A DNA stretch of 64,000 nucleotides from Pyrocephalus nanus (Eukaryota; Chordata; Aves; Passeriformes; Tyrannidae), in the NCBI GenBank assembly GCA_038380795.1, contig CM076270.1:19422001-19486000 (forward strand), in the 5' to 3' direction. The position numbers were made by a program, and so were the translations under genes. Below, piece by piece: positions 52,038-64,000 of this stretch (the stretch's first letter is position 1; every line of letters begins with the position of its first letter). The notes beneath the pieces are model-generated. The model saw nothing but the letters and a program-made list of their open reading frames with translations. It ran no database searches and was not told the origin of the DNA.

Positions 52038-53734
52038 GTGGGTGAAAATGAGGAGAAATATTTTTTTTTTCTTAGGCATACGTTTGTTCTGGGGTATATT
52101 GAAGGGCTCCTTTTAAAATTGTTGTCAGGTAGAAAGGAAATATAACAAAGACAAAGCATTGCTGCGATACCCACCCATTTTTTCATTCCTTTCTCCTTTT
52201 AGAAGATGTTTTTCTTTTTTGCTTGCTGCAGTTTGACCCATTCTACAATGGTTTCACTTAAAGCTTTTAATAGGATTCCTGTGCAAGTGGAGAAATGCAT
52301 CTCAGGTTTTTTTCCATTCTCGCTTTCATAAATTAATAATTAAATGCGTTGACTAAACAGATCATCCAGGACATGGAAGCTGACTCTTAATAATAATTAC
52401 AAATTTTAAATTGGTTTTCTCTCTGTTCATCTCATTTCAAAAGATAAGAAAAGGTAAATGACCCTCTTTTTTTAGTATATGCATGCCTCTAAGCTGCAGC
52501 AGTGTTGCCTTTGGACAGTGTGTTACTGACTTCAGCTTTTGGACAGCAAATCTCAGAGGAACTAAAATCCTCTGAAAGAGAGGTGTACTGAAGGTCAGTA
52601 GGTGGTACTTTTTATTCTGGAGCCAGTTCCCTGCATAAGTTTAAGTGGCACAGGGCCTTCTTATTCTCTTTTCATTCATGGAACTAATCTGCAGGCCATT
52701 TGTCATTAAAGATGAATTTAACTCGCATGTAGATGTATCAGTGCTTTACAAATTGTTCGTTTTGCTGAGAGCCATTGAAATAAATGATTTATAGTAATCA
52801 TTCTTCCTTTTGCTCATCCAGGACACAGGACAATTAAAAATTTAATTAGGTCTATAATGCATGCTGAAGTTTTTCAGGATATTTAAAAAGAACACACGTT
52901 TAGAAGGAAGCCTGCAACATCAAATAACCACCAAATCACAGAACAGGTTTTGCTTCATAGTATTAAGTTTTATTATGTTTCCCTCTCTCGTGTCAGTAAC
53001 AAGCTGGTACATTCCACTTGTGGAAAACTTGGGTGTAATAACTAAATGAAATGTGGCCCATCAACACCACACTTTCTTACCCTTTCTTGTAGTGGTTTTG
53101 ACAGTAAACCCCACACCAAACTACTGTGTCTGGGGTCCCAACCTTTACTGATGGCTCTGCCACTGATCTTGAAAGTCCTTTCACTCTTCTATTCCTCTGT
53201 TACTCTGCTTATCAAACTAGAGAGCAAATTTTTTCAAAGCAAGGCCTTTAGAGTTTACTCATTAAATACTAAAGACCTAAATGGATTACATGTACAGTGT
53301 TGTAACTAATTAAAGGATTAGATAATTATAATCAGCAGAAGGAGCCTTATTTAATAGGAAGAAGGTTCATAAAGGGGCCATTTTTAACCAGTGAATATGT
53401 AAGACTACTGTAATTTTCTTCCTCTCTCTTTGCTCATTTTACATTATAATGGTATCATTGACTTTATTTTAAGAGGCAGAGTGATTTTAATAGGGAGCAC
53501 CATGAAGTCCTCTCCCTGCGAGCAGTGGCAATAGACTCTTAACCTAGTGCCACGTTAAGGTACTAAATGGGGTAAATTAAACATAGAAATTCAGTAATGT
53601 CTCACTTTAATAGGTACTTACAGAGTTTTCTAGATATGTTTTGTTAGTCTTTTCAAGTGTTTTGAAAACAAAGTGTTAGTGAGGTGTCACGATAAATTAA
53701 TTTTTGTCTTTGATGTCTTATTTACTTATTTTAG
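52038..53734 (+). other. CLSTN2: CLSTN2 intron between exons A and B (1,697 bp, phase 2)
   Basis: The intron starts GTGGGT and ends TTATTTTAG. No further exon is possible between A and B, because the reading frame joins exactly across it (AA + G = Lys). A T-run at 52060-52070 lies just inside the donor. No repeat element is recognised. Confidence 0.9.
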
Positions 53735-53943
53735 GGCAGTAGTCCACATCCAGGTAAAGGATGTCAATGAGTTTTCACCAGCGTTCAAGGAGAGTGTGTA
53801 CAAGGCCACTGTGACAGAGGGGAAGATCTATGACAGCATCCTGCAGGTGGAGGCCATAGACGAGGACTGTTCCCCCCAGTACAGCCAGATCTGCAACTAT
53901 GAGATTGTCACCATAGATGTTCCCTTTGCCATTGACAGGAACG
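53735..53943 (+). CDS. CLSTN2: Calsyntenin-2 internal exon (exon B; cadherin 1/2 junction and cadherin repeat 2)
   Basis: The exon is 209 bp. Its first G completes the Lys codon left open by the previous exon, 69 full codons follow, and a final G opens a Gly codon (phase 1). The acceptor follows a long pyrimidine-rich stretch ending ttattttAG at 53733-53734; the donor is AACG|GTGAGT at 53944, close to consensus. The protein reads AVVHIQVKDVNEFSPAF, then VTEGKIYDSILQVEAIDEDC, then SPQYSQICNYEIV and ends DVPFAIDRN. DVNEFSP is the calsyntenin equivalent of the calcium-binding linker DxNDxxP between cadherin repeats, and AIDED corresponds to the acidic DxD-type motif of the second repeat, so this exon spans the inter-repeat calcium site. 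CSPQYSQICNYEI favours CLSTN2; my recollection of CLSTN1 at this place is CSPQFSQICSYEI. A Met-initiated frame beginning at 53673 is intronic read-through, not a start. Confidence 0.95.
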
Positions 53944-56900
53944 GTGAGTGTGGGGAATGAACAGTCCTAACCTGGGACAGAGAGCAACAATTTCTGTAGA
54001 TGGTATAATTGCCTGTTGATACTACCTGGGAACCTGGCTTGAGTGTTAACTCAGGAGAGTGATCCTGTTCTCATCACTGAGAATGAAAGAATCAGGGAAA
54101 TTCCAGCCCTTCTAGGTAAGATTTGGGCAGAAAACAGCACAGAAATTTACTGTGGAAATTAAACCACCAGTTTTAGGTGAGCAATTCATTCCTCTATCAC
54201 TCAGTCCATCCTTCTAACTATCTCAGATCAAGTTTCCCATCCAAGTGATGGCATTTCCTAGTGCAGCATGTCGTCCTACCTAACACAGTTTATTCACTGG
54301 ATTATAGGTAGTCCCATTTCTGAAGCAGACCCTGAATACAGAATTGACAATATTCTGGATATGTTTATTGATTGTTAAAATTTTAGGGTTGTGGTTCCAC
54401 AGATGTGCCCATTTGTGGGGCTTCCTGAAGCAGGTCCATTATTCTGCAGTATGGAAGAAAATGTGCTTTGAATTAGTACCATTTTCAGTGGGTTTTGGTG
54501 TTAGTTGTTTCTCTAATATATATATAGTATTCTACAGAAAATAATAAACCATATAAAGCTTTCCACATACAGCAGTTTTTGAGCTTGGTGGCCCTCTATG
54601 TCAGCTTCTCCTCAGGGAGCAGCGCAGAGCATGTCACTGAGTTTGGGAGTGGTGGCTGGGTTCCATAAAAAGTGTGTGGAACATCTTCCCTCCCATTCTC
54701 CACTTGCTTCAGACAAGACAAAATAGTTTCCCGGGAACAGGCACCCTGTGTGCATACCCACCAGTGCTCTGATTTATCTTTCCTAGCAGAAGCATTTAAT
54801 CCATACTGTATGTAAGAGAAGAGCACTGTTTGGAAGTTAAATCTGATTTTTGGCCAAATTGGAAATTGAAAGCGTGCATGGAGCTCCTGTTTTCTCTGAG
54901 CAGACATTTTGATGTTGGGATTTTTTATAAAAGCTCTTTACCCTGTTGAAAAATTATTCATCTCTATTTGTGCAGTTCTTGCACAATGAGCAGCTGAGCA
55001 TCACAAGGTAATAACCTGTTGGCATCAATAAATTGTAATGACATTGGGGAAAATGTTATTATACACTGGGAGGCAAGTATACGATATAGGAGGTATAATC
55101 ATGATGAGTATGTTTGTGTTTGAGTAAATGAGGTCAGCTGGCTTGGTAATCTTTTGCCAGAGAATTGCACAAAGGATTTTTTTACAGGAAGGGAGCATTT
55201 GGAAATGAGCAATGCCCTGGAACTTTTCCTCTCTGTGAATTTTTATTTCTAACTGTGAGATTTCCCATTTTGTTATATAAGGAAGTTCTCCATGTTTCTG
55301 TTTGAAACTATTATTTTTCCAGAGTTCCATGGCATTTGCCCCTGTGGGGCTGGGTACTTACACAAGTTTCATAATTTCATACCTTGGTTCACTCAGGTTT
55401 GTGACAGATATCATAGATAAATAATACACTGAAATTAGCAGGATACAGAGCAGGCATTTCTATTGCTTGTGCTTTTTCAGCTCCTATCACACAGTGCAGC
55501 TGCCTCAGGAGTGATCATGTTTTTTTTTACAGTCAGAGGCATGATCAAAAGCATGTGAAATGTCAGGAATCCTTGGTTACATCTTTGTCCTCATATGCCT
55601 GGGACCTGCTTTTCAGCAAAGGCAATGAGAAAATCATTGATTTAAACATGCCTTTAAAGCCTGCAGTGAATAATTGGTATAAGGCTGTAATACTTGCAGT
55701 TTCTTGGTCATGAATTCAATTAATATTTTTTGATCTATTTGTTCACTAAAAGAAGAGTGCTGCCACAACCAACAGTAATTGCAGTCTAATTTGCAATTTT
55801 TTAAGATAATGGTAATTGCTTAAACCTACTGGGATTAGAGACAGACTTAGAATAGATGGTTACACTTTTATTTTGTGACAGAAATATGTTGCTTAGTTCC
55901 AGCAAATTTCACTGCTGAGAATGTCTCTCTATGGCAGCTGATATAAACTTTCTCTGGTGCAAATTCTTTGGAAATATGCCCAATTTTTTCCCCTACAGGA
56001 TGGTTAAAATAGGTGTCTGAGATGCCTGGGACTGCCTGCTAATACTGTGCTAATTAGGATTTTTGTTAATAGGGGTTTTTTTACCAACTGTGAACTACAA
56101 ATCTGGGTTCTTGTGTCTTATGCAGGTTATATTTTTTTAGTAATGTAAACGTGGCATTTCATTGCCCAAGAAGAGTATAACCTCATGCCTACAATCAAAC
56201 CTAAATATTGCAGGGGGCTCAAAAAGAAGGGACGAGGCAGGTGTGGTGGATGCTGGTGAGAAAAACATGCCATTGTCTATCCCAAACGGTGGATTTTTTT
56301 CACCACCAACATATGAAACTAACCAAAAACACAGTTCTGTAAAAAGATGAACATGCTACTCCATCAGCTCTTTTTATTTTTGCAGATCATTTTCTTTTTG
56401 GACAAAACTTATTTCTGGTATCTACGTCCATGCATGGAGCATTTTATTGTCTTGAGAATTTATATTTGTAAGTAGGCACCTAAGGGCACATAATACAAAG
56501 CTTCCCCTTTGCACTGGGCAACTCTGACCCTTGGTATGTGATTTCCTTGGGAATAAAATTACGTTGGGTTATGAAACCGTAGCACTAATAAAATTGACTC
56601 TTGTACATGATGAGCCTAACGTGGAGGGTAATGAACTCTTATGCATAAAATGCAATCATGTAAAGGCAGAGGACAAATTTATGCTTTGCTATGCAAAGAA
56701 CTGGGAATAAAGGTATAAGTTACAATATCTTTTAAAGGACTATTGCATGCAGATTGGTGTAGTTTTCTTCTTAGCAGAGTCCCAATCATTAGGTCAGTTA
56801 TTGTATCAATTTTGTGTAGGCTTTTTTCAGGTGATAGAAGAATTAAACCACAATTCAGATCTGTTGTAGGGTAACAACATTTCTATGCATCTTGAGCCTG

Positions 56901-59900
56901 TATTTATCAGGAACCCTGGTCAGATGATCACAGAACTCAGGTATAGATACAAATTCTGTCACAGCTCTGACCTACTCTCATCTCTAAAATGGAGATAACT
57001 CTGATTTGCCACCCACCACTGGGAAGCACTTCACAAATACCTGTTCAGACTGTTCAATGTGAGGATGAGATATTGGCTTACCTGTCCAGTCAGTGCAGGC
57101 TCTGTCAGGTTATGTATCTTAGAGAACAGATGTGAACTGGACCTCTCAAGGTGTCATCCTTTACAGCCCTGAGACCTGTGGTAGGAGCTGTGCAAACTTC
57201 ATGGGGTCAGAAAGGTAGTGAAATGTTAAAGCTAAGCATTTGGTTTTCATTTTTCTATTAAATCACAGATTCTTTCCAATTTTGTTGAAAAATTAACCTC
57301 TTTGACAAGAGGAAATTCTAATCCTTCAATGGATTTATGGTCAAATATAACTCCTGGTAGCTCTTGGCTCCTGGAACTGTTGACCTGCCACTCTTGTGAG
57401 CAGGCTCGAGTCAGACCACTCATGTAACACTGTCTGTCAGCTCCTGTAAGAGTTAAGAGATTCAGTTTTATACTTTTTATGCACAAAGGAAGTCAGTGTG
57501 GAATTTAAGGGGGAATTGCCATAGTAAATGAGTAAAGTCTTTCCCCGTTCTTGTGGCTGCTCGAAAGTAAGGTGAAAGACAGCCACAAAAGAGGGATGTC
57601 TGTATCAATCTGTCCCCAAAACTGACCTTGAAGAAACAGAGCTGTAAATGTCTGTGTCCTCAGACAGCTTTTTTTTTTATTCCTGTAGTCATTTATCTGG
57701 GGTTTGGGTTTTTAATCTGTTATACCTCTGGGTATTTCCAGGAAAAGGCAGATATTTGGGAAGAGTAGGAAAAAAAATGTTTTATGACCTAATTGGTGTA
57801 CTGTGTAGAAATATACTTACTTCTCCCATTACGTTTTTCTCTTTTTAATATTAAATTCCCTGTTTGTCTTTGGGTGACATGTAAATAGAAACTTTCAGAG
57901 TATCATCTCTAAAACCTTAATTAGTATGTATTTATAGTCCTTCCCTTCTGTGTCTACTTTTTAATCATATTGATTAAATTGTTAAAAACCAAACAGTCAT
58001 AAAGGATTAAAGGTAACAAAAAAATTATTAGGAAATCAATAAGCTATTGGGTAACATCTGCAAGACATCCAAATGACCTTCCAGAATAACATGTAATAGT
58101 GAGAATCTTTGTAGTCCAAATCTTAAAAGACCACAGTGGAATACAAATCTTGGAAGAGAGGTTAAGTTAAATGTAAATATGTTGTAATGATTTATAAATT
58201 TTATAGGACAGTTAATGTGCCACACAAATTCTAGCAGTCTGCTAGTGTAGGTTCAGGCCATTTTGGTTTCTTGAGAATTCTCTTTCTGATTATGGACTAA
58301 AATAATACCAAAGAGAAGCAAATAGAGAAATATAAAGATTCATGTAAGAAGTAATGTAATGCAGAAAGGAAAGAACAACTGAGCAGATATCAAATCAGTA
58401 ATTAAGTATACATAGTGGCAGCTTTTCGTTAAATGCTCCTAAGCATCTACTGAACAAGCAACTCAAGATAGTAAACGGGTAAATTAAATTGCTTTGCCAA
58501 TTGCTAATTCAAGAACAATGAAGTGGTTGGTTCTGTTATTGCAGTTGCTTTTGTGGAGGGGAGAGGAATCTACATGGTGGACCTGAACATGCCTGGTGAG
58601 ATGAGGAACCCCAGAGACAGAACCACAGAAAGCTGTAGGACACAGATCTGTTTCCATATTAGCCTTCAGCAAATCTTCTGTCTCCATTTGAGTCATAAAA
58701 ATAATAAGAGGGCTTATCCTCCTCTGTGCTTGCTCTGAAAGGGAGACTCAAAGCCAGCAGCAAATGGGGTATTGGGCCTGATTTTAACTGCAGATCTAAG
58801 TAAGGGTTTGTTTGGACTACAGATTTTGAACCTGAAGATGGTGATAAATGCAAAAGCAGCCTTCCTTCAGTCCTGGCCTGACAGTTCCAGTTAAACTAAT
58901 AAAGTTGGCTTTAATGTAGAATTAGTAGAAAGAAAAGTGGTGGGCTCTGACAAGATAAGGATTGTGCATCAGAGAGAGAGACACCTGCTAAAAGTCTTGT
59001 CAAACTAATGGAGGTTTAGTGAAAGACTTTTTCTAAGAAGTTGCAATTGTCTGCTTTTTCCTGTCTTTCATTCATTTAAAAGGAAAGGGAAGGAAAGGAA
59101 AGGAAAGGAAAAGGAAAAGGAAAAGGAAACCTGCAAACAATGCCTAACATTGCATGCCAAGCAACAGATACTTTGACCAGCACCTGTGGGAATCAGTTCA
59201 CTTTATTTGACTAAATTCCAGGATTTGAGGGCTCCCGTTTCAAATTTAGCCCAAACAATTTGATTTTGCTGATCCTTGCTTGTAAGCAGTTGTTATGTGT
59301 AGCATTGATCCAGTGTTAAGTTTGTTTCTTGAATTCTAGAACAAAAATCCTCATTCAAAGAGTTGATGTAACGAACAACCCTGAGCAAAAGTGTGAAACT
59401 TATTAAACAGACTGAAGTTTCAATTTTTACAAGAAGCAAATTTCAGTGCAGATGGACAGAATTAAAATGCTGAACGTGTTAATGGCAAAAACACTCTGCA
59501 CAGTACCCTTCCAGTCCTGCAGGAACTACTCTAACATCTTTCCCTTCCCTTCTGAAAGTTCCATTGTCTTTGTTCCTGAAACAGGTAATTTGTTGCCTTT
59601 ATATATGTGTCAGGTTCAGCAGATAATCTCTGTTGTTGCTGAGTTTCATTTCATGTGATGTCGTATCAAAGACTGCTAACACTGTAATGCAGAAGGTGAT
59701 TCTTGGGCTCTTCCTATTTTTAAAACCCAGGGAAAGGAGTTAAAGGGCTAAAAATGTCTCTCATCTGAAGGGTAATAGCTTTTGGAAAAACAGGAAGATC
59801 CTTAGGCTGGGCAGGTGCTCAGCAGTGGATCTCAGGAATGTGGCTGACACTTTAAAGGAATGTATTCTGTGACAGTGTGGAAGATGAGGGTGCACCTACT

Positions 59901-60221
59901 CATACTTTACATTTCAAAATGTGATTGCTAATTAGTCATACTGTCTTACTTAAACAGTATTGTTGAGCACGTTTTCCAATATATCCATGCCCACATTATA
60001 TCCCCAGCATCTTATATTTATTTACCTAAGATCTTTATTTTTCTGGTGGATTGAAAGAAGATACTTCCTATTCCTCATAACTGTCCTGCCTGTGGGTGTC
60101 CCACGTGCTTCAAAGAGCCTGAAATCACAAAGGACTTGACTAACCAGGACCCAAATGTTACAGACTGTGTAAGCTTAGCCAAGAATGAATCTCTGAATGT
60201 TTGCTTGTATTGAATCTGCAG
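53944..60221 (+). other. CLSTN2: CLSTN2 intron between exons B and C (6,278 bp, phase 1)
   Basis: The intron starts GTGAGT and ends CTGCAG. Exons B and C join in frame (G + GT = Gly), giving the family sequence DRNGNIRNTE, so no constitutive exon is missing. The main repeat in it is the GGAAA/GGAAAA purine tract near 59079-59129. Open frames of 60-103 codons on both strands are unrecognised and probably fortuitous. Confidence 0.9.
59079..59129. repeat. GGAAA / GGAAAA purine microsatellite
   Basis: Five or so GGAAA pentamers, with one shortened unit, pass into three GGAAAA hexamers. The strand is all purine for about 50 bases. It lies about 1.1 kb upstream of exon C, inside the intron. Such tracts are usually length-polymorphic. 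Confidence 0.9.
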
Positions 60222-60371
60222 GTAACATCAGGAACACTGAGAAACTGAGCTATGATAAACAGCACCAGTACGAGATCATGGTAACAGCTTTTGACTGTGG
60301 GCAAAAACATGCAACAGAAGATGTATTAGTACGAGTTAATGTGAAACCAGTGTGCAAGCCAGGCTGGCAAG
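60222..60371 (+). CDS. CLSTN2: Calsyntenin-2 internal exon (exon C; end of cadherin repeat 2)
   Basis: The exon is 150 bp. Two bases (GT) complete the Gly codon opened by exon B, 49 full codons follow, and a final G leaves phase 1 again, so the exon is symmetric. The acceptor is tgaatctgcAG at 60220-60221, with only a modest pyrimidine tract; the donor is CAAG|GTAAGG at 60372. The protein reads NIRNTEKLSYDKQHQYE, then VTAFDCGQKHATEDVLVRVN and ends VKPVCKPGWQ. VTAFDCG repeats the YDCG-type strand motif of exon A and marks the end of the second cadherin repeat. KPVCKPGWQ is the short linker before the LNS/laminin-G-like domain, whose exons are not in the window. The next expected residues (a tryptophan-containing segment followed by IEY…PGSGS in the family) were not found between 60372 and 64000. 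The frame and phases agree exactly with exons A and B, which excludes a processed pseudogene. Confidence 0.95.
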
Positions 60372-63300
60372 GTAAGGATTAATAGCTTATCCATTTTAAT
60401 TTTTTTGTTTAAGTTGCTTTTGTTTGTTTGTTTTTTCCCTTCCCCCTCAAAGTAAGGAAAGTAGGGTGCTTATTACAGTGCTATGGAAAACTTGCTATTT
60501 CTTATGCTTCATTCCAACAAAGTGGATAATAATCCCGTGGTAGTTTAGATTTGCTATGTTTCTTCTCTAGTCAGAACAAAGAACAGACTAGAAAAAAAGT
60601 AAGACAAATTTATTTTCTAATAAGCTACCTTGTATTTCAGTCTGAATATACTGGAAAGTGGAAAAAAAAAAAAAAAAAAGAAAAGCTGATGGTTTGCCTT
60701 TATCTTACTATTCCTTTAAATAAAACTCTGGAAGCCACCATGACAAGGTACTTTTCCCATGTGAGCCAGAGTTGTTCAGATTATCCTGTTCCAGGTACAG
60801 AATTGGCCTTCATGAGCATTTATGAGTCAGGGCACACTCACCTGGCAGTGGGAGTGAAAGGCATTTTCTATGCTGGTTACTGCCTTCATATTGAGATATT
60901 TCAGGAGGAACTGATTTTCTAAAAAGGTTATAAGGATTCACACTCTGTCTGAAATGGAGAAAACCCCAGCTGGCAATGTTCAAGGAAGATAGATATGCCA
61001 CTAATTACAAGGAATTAAGATGAAAATGAGGGCTGGGTTAGGGGCAAACCAATTGGATGTAACCACATTATGCAGATGCCATTCAGGACTAACTTGACCT
61101 TCATAACTGTAATTTTTAACCAGAATGATTGAGAAGGGAAAAATCAGTTTGGCTGTTTGTGCTTAAAGGTAAATTGGCAGATTGACATTTAGAAGGAAAA
61201 AAAGGTTTTCTTTGCAAAAGGAGAAGCCCTGGTTTAGAGGATCTTGTAATGACATGTTTGCAGTAGCATGATTCCATTTTCACAGTCCTCACTAAGAGCA
61301 GAAAAACTTTTCAATTTTTCAAGGATGTATTAGTTCCCCACCTACCCAAATACTTTAAAGAACATTTTTGTTGGGGAAAAAAAAAACAAACCTATGAGCT
61401 ATTTCCACATTTTCTAACTGATCTTATTGTTCAAAACCCGTGATTTCTTCCATAAAACCAATATGGTCTCTTTACGCTGTAGAAGTGTTCTGTTTCCATT
61501 TTATGGAGTTATCTAAAATAAATTAAATACTCCCAAATTAGCTTGAAAATTTTATTAAAATGCATGCAATTGTTGATTTTTTTTTTTGTTAGATTTTTGT
61601 ATTACTTCCATTTAAGATATTTTATTGATTGAATACTTTTTGCAAAAGTACCTATTAATGGTGTTTAAATGGTGTTTAACAATGTTTGTATTGCCCGGTT
61701 TTGTCATACCTATATCATAGTTCAAACATCATTATGGGACAGATGGTTGTTGCTGGTCCCATCGGGCTGGTATAGATACCAGGTAGAAACAACCTCAAAT
61801 CAGATTTGGGGTTTTTTTATGCTTGTTTATGTATAGTGTTTACAAGGTATTTAAGATTTTAATGAGAAGCCGGAATTCAGCTTTTGTTCTTTTTGTGCAT
61901 ATAAAATTTATTTTCTTCTACAAGTCAGAGCTGTTTGTGGCTTTTGTTTGGGTTAACACCAAGTACGCCCTATGAGAGGCTGCCAGGTTATTGTTTTTCC
62001 TGTAATGGTGAGCAAATAGAGAAAATAGCATATGAACAAAGTAACAAATCAGAAAAAAAAAAAAAGAATCCATTATGTAAGAAAGTTTAAAGCAGCTTGT
62101 CTAAAGCATCTCAGATAGTAAAGGATATGCCTTGATAGCATTCATTTTTGTTTATTTCTGTGAAATTTTGGCATGAATAGTCATTCTCCCTTCTGGTCCG
62201 ATGAAGTTTTATGATAGGCCTTTATCAGAGGTAAAGTAAGAATATGAAATAGCTCAATATGTTCTGCTCCATCTTATTCTGTGTCACCCATGTGGGATTA
62301 TAATTTACCATCTGTCAAACAGGTGACATCTCCATGGCGTGTCCCCAGGTCAAAGAGCATGAAATGCAAAGTAATGTTTCCTACTCAGGGTATGAGGTCT
62401 TTAGATAAACAATTGGGTAGGTGGGGCTTTAGTTTGTAATTACTAAGTCATTAATTTTAACTTGAAAATGAGCTGCAACATAATACCTCCAGAAATTTAT
62501 ACGTTTCCCTCAGTGAGTTTTTTATGCCTACTTATTTTAAAGGCGAAGAAAACCATAGAGGTGACATTGTTTTCCACTTTGATCCAATATTTGTAAAAAA
62601 TAACTGTACTAGGGAAAAAAATCAAATAAGCAAAGCTTACTAAGATTATTTCCAGTACTTAAAGAGGAAATCTGGAGCCTAGGAATGGAGAATATTTATA
62701 GTGTTCTTTCTTCCCTGTGTTTGTCACTCAGTGACCTCCCCACGAAGGGGCAGCCAGCAGGTGTGCTCCATCTTCTTTGAAATCGTGCTATTTTTGTAAA
62801 GATTGGATGACTAAGGGAGGTAAAATAATGGGAGTTTTTTTGACAGAAATGATAAATATTCTGAGTCTTTGGTTATAATATAGACGTTGCTGGAATACTA
62901 CATGTGATTTTTTTTTTTTTTCTCTCGTTCTTCAGTGTTAGCTTGAACAAATAAATACTTGGAATTTTGATTTATAGCGTTGGCACTTAGTTCTTTAAAG
63001 TTAATGGCTTTTTTAATTTGAAATATTGTGCCCCTTTTTATGCAACTGCCATGAATAGAGACTGTAGCAGTCTAATGCAAATTCAGTGTTAAAAATTTCA
63101 GTGAAACAAGTTTCCCTGTAGATGCTCTTCAAATAACCTCCACTGTGCAGGGCTGGGACAGGGCAGAATAGGCTTTGCGTAAAACAATCTACAGAATTAT
63201 TGCTGTTTCTCGAGGCCTGCTCCATGTGACTTATGTATAGGAGAGCAAATAAGACTCAACAAGCCAAGGTGCTGTCCTTTAATCAATATTCCCTTGGGCA

Positions 63301-64000
63301 ACAGCACTGGAGTCTTCATTAAATCCTTACTCTCTTATGACAGTCATTATTATACAACCAACAAGCGTTCCCACACAGACATTTTCAGCAAAAAACTCTC
63401 TTCTCTACTAAGAGGCTACTTTAGAGGCAAACTTGGCCAAACTGACATCAAACTACTCTGAGATCACTCTAAAATGTTATTATTATCCTAAGCAAGGATA
63501 AAAATGTAAATCGATGAACTGAATTAATTCTTAATCAGTTATCCTAATTAGAAATTCTCATTGGTGGGTATTGTCAACTGACTTTTAGAGCTGTGCTACA
63601 AATTCTCTTCATGATAGCTGTGTTTGCATTTCTATGATTTTCAAATAATGGAGTGATCCCTTATGCCAGGCAAGTAAAGAGACTACTTTATAATGAGAAG
63701 CTAGATGATAATATTTTCTACACCATAATGGGTAGATCTGCAGTTGAAGATACTTTGAGTTGTTGTTTAAAATATTTTTAAACGCAATCAGTGGGTTTCC
63801 ATACTAAGGAATCTCTTCAACACATTCCCTGGGGTTCTGTCCACCCCTCCAGGGCCCTGCCTTTGTCTCAGTTCTGTGGACACAAAGCACACACTGCACT
63901 TGTTCCTGTAAATTCATTTCCACTGTGGTTCCTTTCACTGCAGTAGCTTTAATGTCACAAATGCAGATTTCTGTAAAGTTACATCTGCCTTATTCAAAGC
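60372..64000 (+). other. CLSTN2: Start of the next CLSTN2 intron (runs off the window)
   Basis: The intron begins GTAAGG at exon C and continues beyond the right edge, so it is at least 3,629 bp. No segment matching the following LNS/laminin-G-like domain exons was recognised. It contains a GTTT-rich pyrimidine stretch (60417-60450), an A18 run (60662-60679) and short T- or A-runs near 61576, 62051 and 62910. Open frames up to 123 codons look fortuitous. Confidence 0.85.
60662..60679. repeat. Poly-A run (18 A)
   Basis: An uninterrupted A18 run followed by GAAAAG, with no recognisable retrotransposed body attached. It turns part of an adjacent open frame into poly-Lys, which is not a real protein feature. 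Confidence 0.85.

Noticed and set aside
51826..52116. A Met-initiated 96-codon frame containing the CLSTN2 exon A sequence, readable as a small gene.
   Set aside because: The ATG is upstream of the splice acceptor and the C-terminal end is intronic read-through past the donor. The family match covers only 51842-52037.
1..64000. CRISPR arrays, operons, tRNA/rRNA genes or an endogenous retrovirus.
   Set aside because: No regularly spaced repeats, no paired long terminal repeats, no gag/pol-type frames apart from the CR1 LINE pieces, and no tRNA-like cloverleaf noticed. Decisive scans (tRNAscan, RepeatMasker, Infernal) could not be run.

Overview
The window is vertebrate nuclear DNA, almost certainly from a bird. 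It is AT-rich, coding-poor and intron-dominated. It carries remnants of CR1 LINEs, including a 3' end of the avian type (…TCCAACCTTAATGATTCTATGATT), and no Alu-, B1- or MIR-like SINE was recognised. There is no sign of prokaryotic gene organisation. The exact species cannot be read from the sequence.

One gene is supported: three consecutive internal exons of a calsyntenin, on the + strand at 51842-52037, 53735-53943 and 60222-60371. They join in frame through canonical AG/GT splice sites and encode about 185 residues covering the end of the first and most of the second extracellular cadherin repeat. The residue pattern (GEICAFKIHGQ, DVNEFSP, CSPQYSQICNYEI, NGNIRNTEKLSYDKQHQYE, KPVCKPGWQ) matches calsyntenin-2 (CLSTN2) better than CLSTN1 as I remember those families. 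The gene runs off both ends of the window: the signal-peptide exon(s) lie to the left, and the LNS/laminin-G-like, transmembrane and cytoplasmic exons lie to the right.

Layout: 1-51841 is the 3' part of a very large 5' intron. It holds a CR1 reverse-transcriptase fragment on the minus strand (about 21690-21830), a CR1 ORF2 C-terminal/3' end on the plus strand (25523-25924), a longer CR1 copy on the minus strand (47122-47838), several A/C- or T/G-rich low-complexity tracts, and a few short palindromes and tandem duplications. Introns of 1,697 bp and 6,278 bp separate the three exons; the second contains a GGAAA/GGAAAA purine tract. From 60372 to the right edge is the start of the next intron.

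Apart from the three exons, the open reading frames in the window are short, lack family signatures and are best explained as chance frames in intron or as relics and shadows of CR1. I found no RNA gene, CRISPR array, viral genome or clearly new biological system. The most useful observations are the exon phase arrangement (exons A+B together, and exon C alone, are frame-neutral cassettes), a tandem donor site at exon A, the CR1 relics including one missed by ORF length filters, and a few palindromic or TAAT-rich intronic blocks that could be tested for conservation.
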